NCBI GenBank assembly: GCA_965153455.1
Contig: OZ234493.1
Location: forward strand, 25,906,213 to 25,970,212
DNA from: Sphagnum compactum
Taxonomy: Eukaryota > Bryophyta > Sphagnopsida > Sphagnales
Reading direction: 5' to 3'
Length of the DNA: 64,000 nucleotides
This document shows positions 59,001 through 64,000 of the stretch, piece by piece. The notes below the pieces were generated by a model. It had not been told where the DNA came from. It was given only the letters and a program-made list of their open reading frames with translations, and searched no databases. The position numbers and the translations under genes are program-made. How positions within the stretch are numbered: position 1 is the first letter of the stretch; each line of letters begins with the position of its first letter.

Positions 59001-62000
59001 ACTGACCATTGCTATGCACTGTTGCTTGCTTGGATTATATTTTCTTGTAGCTTATAGAGAAGCTTTCTGCTAGAGCACCATCAGGGAAGGCCAAAATAGG
59101 AGTGCTGAAGGAAATCGCAAAGGAACATAATGTGGACTGGGATTCTACATCTTTGGAAAATGCTCTCACTAAAGCTCCAGAAGATCTACTTGTAAGGCTC
59201 TTCCATTTTTAGAAGTGCTGAAAATTGTGATCACATTTGTCTGCAAATCTGTGTCCCAAAGTGGTGTTTCAGAGTTATTGATGTAAGCTGGTGCTAGAGA
59301 TTTCTGAGATATGAAGCAGATAGTATCTTGGTAGCTGGTCCACTGGTTAGTTGATTCTTGGCCTCTTAGAAAGTACATTTGAATATACAGGATGGATCAA
59401 GACAATTCCAGAGTTCAAATGATGTCCCAATTCTGAGGCGGCATAATGAGGACCTTCCATCCCTACCTGTGGAAACAATCAGCAAAGGGTCCCCAACCAA
59501 CATACAATCACCATCAAGCACCAATTGTCCTAGCACTGTAGCACAGGCCTCAGAGGTGAAACCATACATACATCAGGCAAGGACTCCACGACCCAGTACA
59601 GTTGCTCCTTCCCAACAGCAGTCAAGAACATTGGCCTCTCAAGCAATTCAGTCTCAGAATCAGAAGCCTGCAGGTGATGATTCCCATCAACATTCTTACT
59701 CTGGCCCTGGGAGCATGGGGACCAACTACAATAGAGGTCCCAATCAACCTGTTAAAGCTTCAAGAAACCAAGAGTTTCATGAAAGAACACAGATTCCACA
59801 AGATCCAAGGTCTGGCAAGGAGAACACAAGACAGGCATTTACAGTCATGCCACAACTTGGTGAAAGTTCTCTGCCCAGAGCAGAAGGAATGGACTTCAAG
59901 GATGTTAAAGAGGCTGCAGTGGCAGCTTCTGCTTCAGCTGACCGGGCAGTAGCTGCTGCTCAGGCTGCTGCCCAGCTTGCTACAAACAAGTATCACAGTT
60001 TAAAGTCAACTGCTGCCAATGAAAACTTCTCAAAAGTTGTCCAACGGCTTAGTGAGAAGCCTGTCGGTGATGATGACGTTGTTGATGATGATGACATGGT
60101 GAACAATGAGCCCAACAGTTCCGATGAAGATGTCAATAGAATATCTAATCGCAAAGGTGGAGAGCAGATGGATGGAAAGCAGCACATTAATCAGTTTTGG
60201 GACCACAAATCTTATGTGCATCCAATGTATGATGAGGAGGAGGAAGAAGAGGCCCTTCCCAGGAAACCAGTGAGTCATGGGAGCTTTGATGGAAAGACAT
60301 GGCTCACAAATGATCATGAAGAGTACCCAAGGAGGGAGTCTCATAGTCTTTCTGGATCCAAAAACAGCAATGCCAAACAGGCACCTCATGGGAGTGGAGG
60401 AGCCAAGACAAAGCTGAAGAACGATATGCCTCTACATAGTGAGGTTTATGATGCTGAGGACTATGATGAGGAAGAGGATGCTCATGGGAGGAGATTGGAA
60501 GCTGACTTTTATAAAGAGTCTACTCGCATTACAGAGCTCAGGGCTGGTGACCTTCATCAGTCAGATGGATATGAAGGCGACAGTAGTATGTCACATCTGC
60601 AAGGATCTAATTATGAGGTTGCTGAAAAGTCACCTTGGAGGAAAACAACTGGCAAGGCAGACTTTGAGGAAGAAGACTTGGGGAATTTTCCCCGCTCTTA
60701 CAAGAACAGTGACACAGAAGAGTGTCATGTGCATCGACCTGAGGACATTTTTTCTGAAGAGACAACTGCCAGTAGGGGGCCTGCCAAGACAATGTTGAAA
60801 GGCAATGACACCTGGAAGAGTGAGTCTCATACATTTTATGATTCATCTGGGTCAGATGATGATGATACTCACGAGGCACCTCATTGGCTGGCTCCTGGTA
60901 AGATGATTCCCAAGCCCCTTGGACAGTCTGTTTATGAGACTCAGGAGTCAGATGATAGAGATCATAGTTCCAAGGACCGGGACATTGCTTACATGGTGGA
61001 GACAAAAGAGGGCACTCCAGGCATGGGTGTCAGTGGTACCAGGAACACAATAGCTGAGCATTTGAGTGACAACTACAAGAGAGGTTCATTACATTGGTCT
61101 CACAGAGTTGATGAGTATCCTTTGTCACCCCAAGAGGAAGGCAGCTATCATAGGAGGATAAATAGTCCTCCACTTGAAGACAGTGAGAAGAATAAGCCTC
61201 TGAAGGCTTTTGCTGCACCTACTGTTCTTAATGAACCAAACAACAGGTCTTACCATGGCGAGATCACTTCTGAAAAGTCTCCAAGTGGATCACAGACAGG
61301 TAAGCTGAAGTGGCAGTCCAGGGATAGTAAACAGGGATCAGAATCTCATGTTTGTGACGTTGTGGCAAAGCCAGCGTTGCCTGGTGGAAGAGATCCAACC
61401 CAGTTAGATGATTACCCTTCATCAGACGATGACTTCTACATTCCGAAGTCCAAGATGACTACTACAGCTCTTCCACAGACCAAACCAGGGCATATCAATG
61501 ATGCTCATAATCTCAAGAAACCGGATAGGCATCTTGATGAGAATGATTCACAGAGTATAAAGCTCTTGGACAGTCAAAGATCAACCAGGCAGGTCCAATT
61601 GCCACTGAAGGTTGAGGAGTCAAAAGTTACACATCACTCATGGAAGGTTCCTTCACTTGATGTTAAACTGCCTGTGGAGCAACAGCAAAAATCCCTCAGC
61701 CCTTCTACTTCAGGTTTTGATTCTTCCCCTTTTTTGAGAAGTACTAGTTCTGGCTCACCAATTTCTGGAAAACCTTCGAAATTCATGAGCAGGTCTGGAT
61801 CCAATAATCCTTCAGCGAGCATTGAGGCTAGTGAAATGCCTGTGAAGGTTGATAATCAGTCAGATTCCACCATGGACAATACTCGTTTGAGTCCTGGGTC
61901 TTTATATAAGGGATCAACATCTAAAAAAAGTTTTAAAATGGATGGTGTGAAAACAAATTTAGTCGACTCCAAAGCTAATTCAGAGTCCTGGGGTCAGCAA

Positions 62001-62132
62001 AAAGTACCTGTTAAGGATCATCGGAAGACACAGTCTATTCCCACAGAGCAAGTTCCAAAGCCCCAGAAGTTCAAAATGATCCGACCTCCAGATATTGATG
62101 ACATTGAGGCAATGTTGGGAAGAAAGCTTTAG
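56038..62132 (+). CDS. IST1-like ESCRT-III regulator (spliced, long form)
   Basis: Exons 56038-56072, 57219-57351, 57933-58036, 58359-58530, 59051-59191 and 59391-62132; all introns are GT-AG and the phases agree, giving 1,108 codons plus TAG. IST1 proteins bind ESCRT-III (CHMP1) and Vps4 and regulate vesicle sorting at multivesicular bodies. The N-terminal IST1 domain (about residues 10-175) shows KTSLRMAMSRIKLLQNKRD, VEHVMREQN, YEFIELYSELV, ECPLDLREAISS, ELRPDCGVSR and LIEKLSARAPSG. Residues about 362-396 are Ala-rich helical (AAVAASASADRAVAAAQAAA), as in other plant IST1-like proteins. The rest is acidic and Ser-rich, mostly disordered, ending PDIDDIEAMLGRKL, a possible short helix. The 913-codon final exon makes it longer than typical IST1-like proteins. 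The start has a good plant context (GAGATGG). Confidence 0.92.
56183..56199. repeat. (GA)n run in IST1-like intron 1
   Basis: A short GA microsatellite in the 1.1 kb first intron, near the 5' splice site. Confidence 0.9.
56882..56966. mobile_element. Fold-back element in IST1-like intron 1
   Basis: Arms 56,882-56,919 and 56,929-56,966 (38 bp, about six mismatches) pair around a 9-nt loop; key words are TGCCTTGG, CAGTCAGGA and CAGTTTGAG. Weaker symmetry (TTTGACCCCT with AGGGGTCCAA) extends to about 56,730-57,040, so the full element may be near 300 bp. Confidence 0.6.
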
Positions 62133-63160
62133 TCACTGGCTGTGAATACTAGGTTTCTTTAGCATCTGTGGCAATGATTATAGTTTATTAAGTCATGCAC
62201 CATTGGGTTTAACTCAGTGGTCTTAGGCTTTAAAGGTGTTGGGATTTCCAGTTCCATCTTCTGTTTGTTCTTGTAGTGTTTCGTGAGCCTAGGTGTCAGA
62301 GGAGCTACAACGTTTCTCTTACCTCAGCAAAAGTTTTGCATATGAGTCATAGATGATTGTTTAATCTACAGAATATGTGTGACTAAGTGAGGAAAATAAT
62401 ACTGTTATATTGACATTGTGCAGAATGCAACAATCAAAAACCAGAGTCTCATGATTCTAGCTCAAATGCTGTTTGTTGTATTCTTGTGATGGACTGACTG
62501 CTTTTAGTACTCAAGGTTGTGAGAAATACGATCAGTAGAGGTCTGTGAAAAGGGGCCACCACAACTCTGAGACTTTGGGGAGCACTTCAGATGGCCGAAT
62601 ACCTGTAAGTTGCGTGTTTAGCACAATATCACTTGTTGACATCACCTCCTTTGTTGTTTGTTGACAATGTAATAGAGTTAGCAGTTCACCCTCTCTTTGG
62701 GCCTCCTTTCACCCCCATCCCCGCTTTCAGTGATAACCGCAAACAAAAGACATTTTATTAAATCTCAGTACTAAACTCCGCATTTAAATGCACCAGGTTC
62801 CGGACTAATCATAGTAATTATAGTTAGGAGCAGTGAAAATATATGTAGCAGCAATGGAGGCGCTCAGGAAAAAGGAAAGACAGGATGAAACTCAGTTTAC
62901 CACCAAAATTGATGGTTTGCTGAGTTTATGTAGGGTAGCTCCCCAGGAGCAGGGTGTTCCAGAAATAAGCACTCGCTCCAAGCAGAGGCAAGGGGCACTT
63001 CCTTCAGGAATGCCCAGCTCCAAGGGATTATTTCCTTACATAAAGCATAGACACTTTGTTTTTTTTTGTATTTTCAAGTCATTCCTCAACTTGAATCTGT
63101 CACGTTTGACTTTCTTTCACTTATCTCAGACTTATTTGAGATTTATTTTTATTTTATTGA
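62133..63160. other. 3' flank of the IST1-like gene
   Basis: Contains the expected 3' UTR. A plus-strand open frame at 62,833-63,216 begins with a charged stretch (MEALRKKERQDETQF) that could be an exon of another gene, but no family was recognised and no splice partner was found. Confidence 0.45.
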
Positions 63161-63168
63161 ATTTTTTG

Positions 63169-63213
63169 AAATCTGAAAGGTTCAATAGGTCCTGTATCGA
63201 ACCTTTCGGATTT
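63169..63213. repeat. Inverted repeat, 15-bp arms
   Basis: AAATCTGAAAGGTTC at 63,169-63,183 pairs with GAACCTTTCGGATTT at 63,199-63,213, one mismatch, 15-nt loop. It may act as a transcript hairpin or be a transposon remnant. Confidence 0.7.
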
Positions 63214-63286
63214 TAAAAGATCCAGTTTTATGATTACTCATTTCAAAAAACAAAAAAAAAAAAAAATACCACTGTTTTATGCAGGG

Positions 63287-63372
63287 GAAGGTCCCCTTAT
63301 GAGGGCCTTCCAAATTTTTGACCTCCCAAGGCCAATAATCTCAAATCCGGAAGGCCCCATAGGGGGACCTTC
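63287..63372. repeat. Inverted repeat, about 25-bp arms
   Basis: GAAGGTCCCC at 63,287 pairs with the inverted end at 63,372 over about 25 bp with two or three differences, around a loop of 37 nt. Probably a small fold-back element. Confidence 0.7.
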
Positions 63373-64000
63373 TCCCATACACGTTGGTTCCTTGAGCGAG
63401 GGAATTGGATGGGAGCAAGGAGTCCTGAAGTAGGGGAACCCACCTGACCCAAAACTTCTTCTATTTGCATAAAGATCAGGTAGAATTCCCCTGTACCCAA
63501 CTTCATCCTTCCAGATTTCTTTAAAGCTTTCTGGCACTTCATATTTGCAGCTGCATTATTTCTAGGTAGGCTAGCACTTCATGTCTTTTCGTTTGGTGTA
63601 TTTCTTGCTAGCTGTCTTGTTCACTTTAGAGCACAGATCAACAACACCCCCACCACCATTGACCTGATCATATCATGGGGTAGTGTACAGTTATGAGGGC
63701 CTTTCTACCTACCTACATTAAACAATCACAAGCAATAAATGAAATCTGAAACGTTGGGACTTCTGCCCAATAACTGCAAACCTCAAAACCTGTTCTAGAG
63801 CTAAGCAGGTTTCCTACCAGACCCACTGCATAGTATGTAACCAGTTTGGGTGTCCCATTCAGACACAGTCATCTGCTGGTTCCACTTTTGGTGGGGTCAG
63901 TTTCACTTGTAATGTGAATCCATGGTTGAGAACACATTGAGATGTGAATGAATGGTGGGGGAAACCCATTCCACTCTGCACAAGGAGACTTTGGTAAGAC
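63373..64000. other. Intergenic, nothing recognised
   Basis: No open frame, repeat or motif beyond chance was seen in this final stretch. Confidence 0.5.

Noticed and set aside
59993-61005. Several minus-strand open frames of 60-130 codons
   Set aside because: Antisense shadows of the large IST1-like final exon.
62833-63216. Additional gene downstream of the IST1-like gene
   Set aside because: Only one charged segment is suggestive; the rest reads into T-rich sequence and no exon partner is visible.
1-64000. CRISPR arrays, bacterial operons or phage genes
   Set aside because: No regularly spaced direct repeats with unique spacers, and the gene structure is eukaryotic throughout.

Overview
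The window is nuclear DNA from a land plant. It holds two spliced protein genes with GT-AG introns (and one GC-AG intron), a Ty1/copia retrotransposon primed by initiator tRNA-Met, and many small inverted-repeat transposons. The long AT-rich, repeat-filled stretch between two moderately GC-rich gene islands would fit a moss, liverwort, fern or lycophyte, but no species can be named from the sequence alone.

Layout. 1-2.9 kb: 3' flank with a short tandem repeat. 2,986-8,829 (minus): a leucine-rich-repeat receptor kinase gene modelled as 12 supported exons plus one uncertain exon. It encodes a signal peptide, LRRNT domain, about five LRRs, one membrane helix and a kinase domain most like the FEI1/FEI2 type. 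8.8-11.2 kb: its upstream flank, with a CT-rich compound tandem array and a MITE. 11.2-41.9 kb: AT-rich intergenic DNA with no intact gene. It contains a decayed DDE transposase pseudogene (13.4-14.6 kb), a possible tRNA-derived SINE, fold-back elements, a dispersed repeat family with two copies (one interrupted by a 1.1 kb GC-rich insert, the other by a MITE), a hAT-like MITE, a Stowaway-like MITE and a 21-bp perfect hairpin.

41,940-50,072 is a nested structure. An outer element with short terminal inverted repeats and an 8-bp target duplication (ATTTAAAC) is built largely from repeated palindromes around GGCGACC/GGTCGCC. It was split by a 5.05 kb copia element (42,831-47,878, minus) with its own 5-bp duplication (CGGAT), two LTRs, a primer-binding site and a polypurine tract. 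The copia gag-pol carries several stops, at least one frameshift and changed protease and zinc-knuckle residues, so it is defective.

50.1-55.9 kb is more AT-rich intergenic DNA with a 46-bp tandem repeat. 56,038-62,132 (plus) is a six-exon gene for a long IST1-like ESCRT-III regulator of about 1,108 residues. Its N-terminal IST1 domain is followed by a large acidic, low-complexity tail. 62.1-64 kb is its 3' flank, with two inverted repeats and one unassigned open frame.

The two genes are about 47 kb apart, on opposite strands, with no evident functional link. The clearest novelty is the nested palindrome-rich element at 42-50 kb. Exon boundaries, duplications and repeat alignments were read by eye; nothing was computed or searched.
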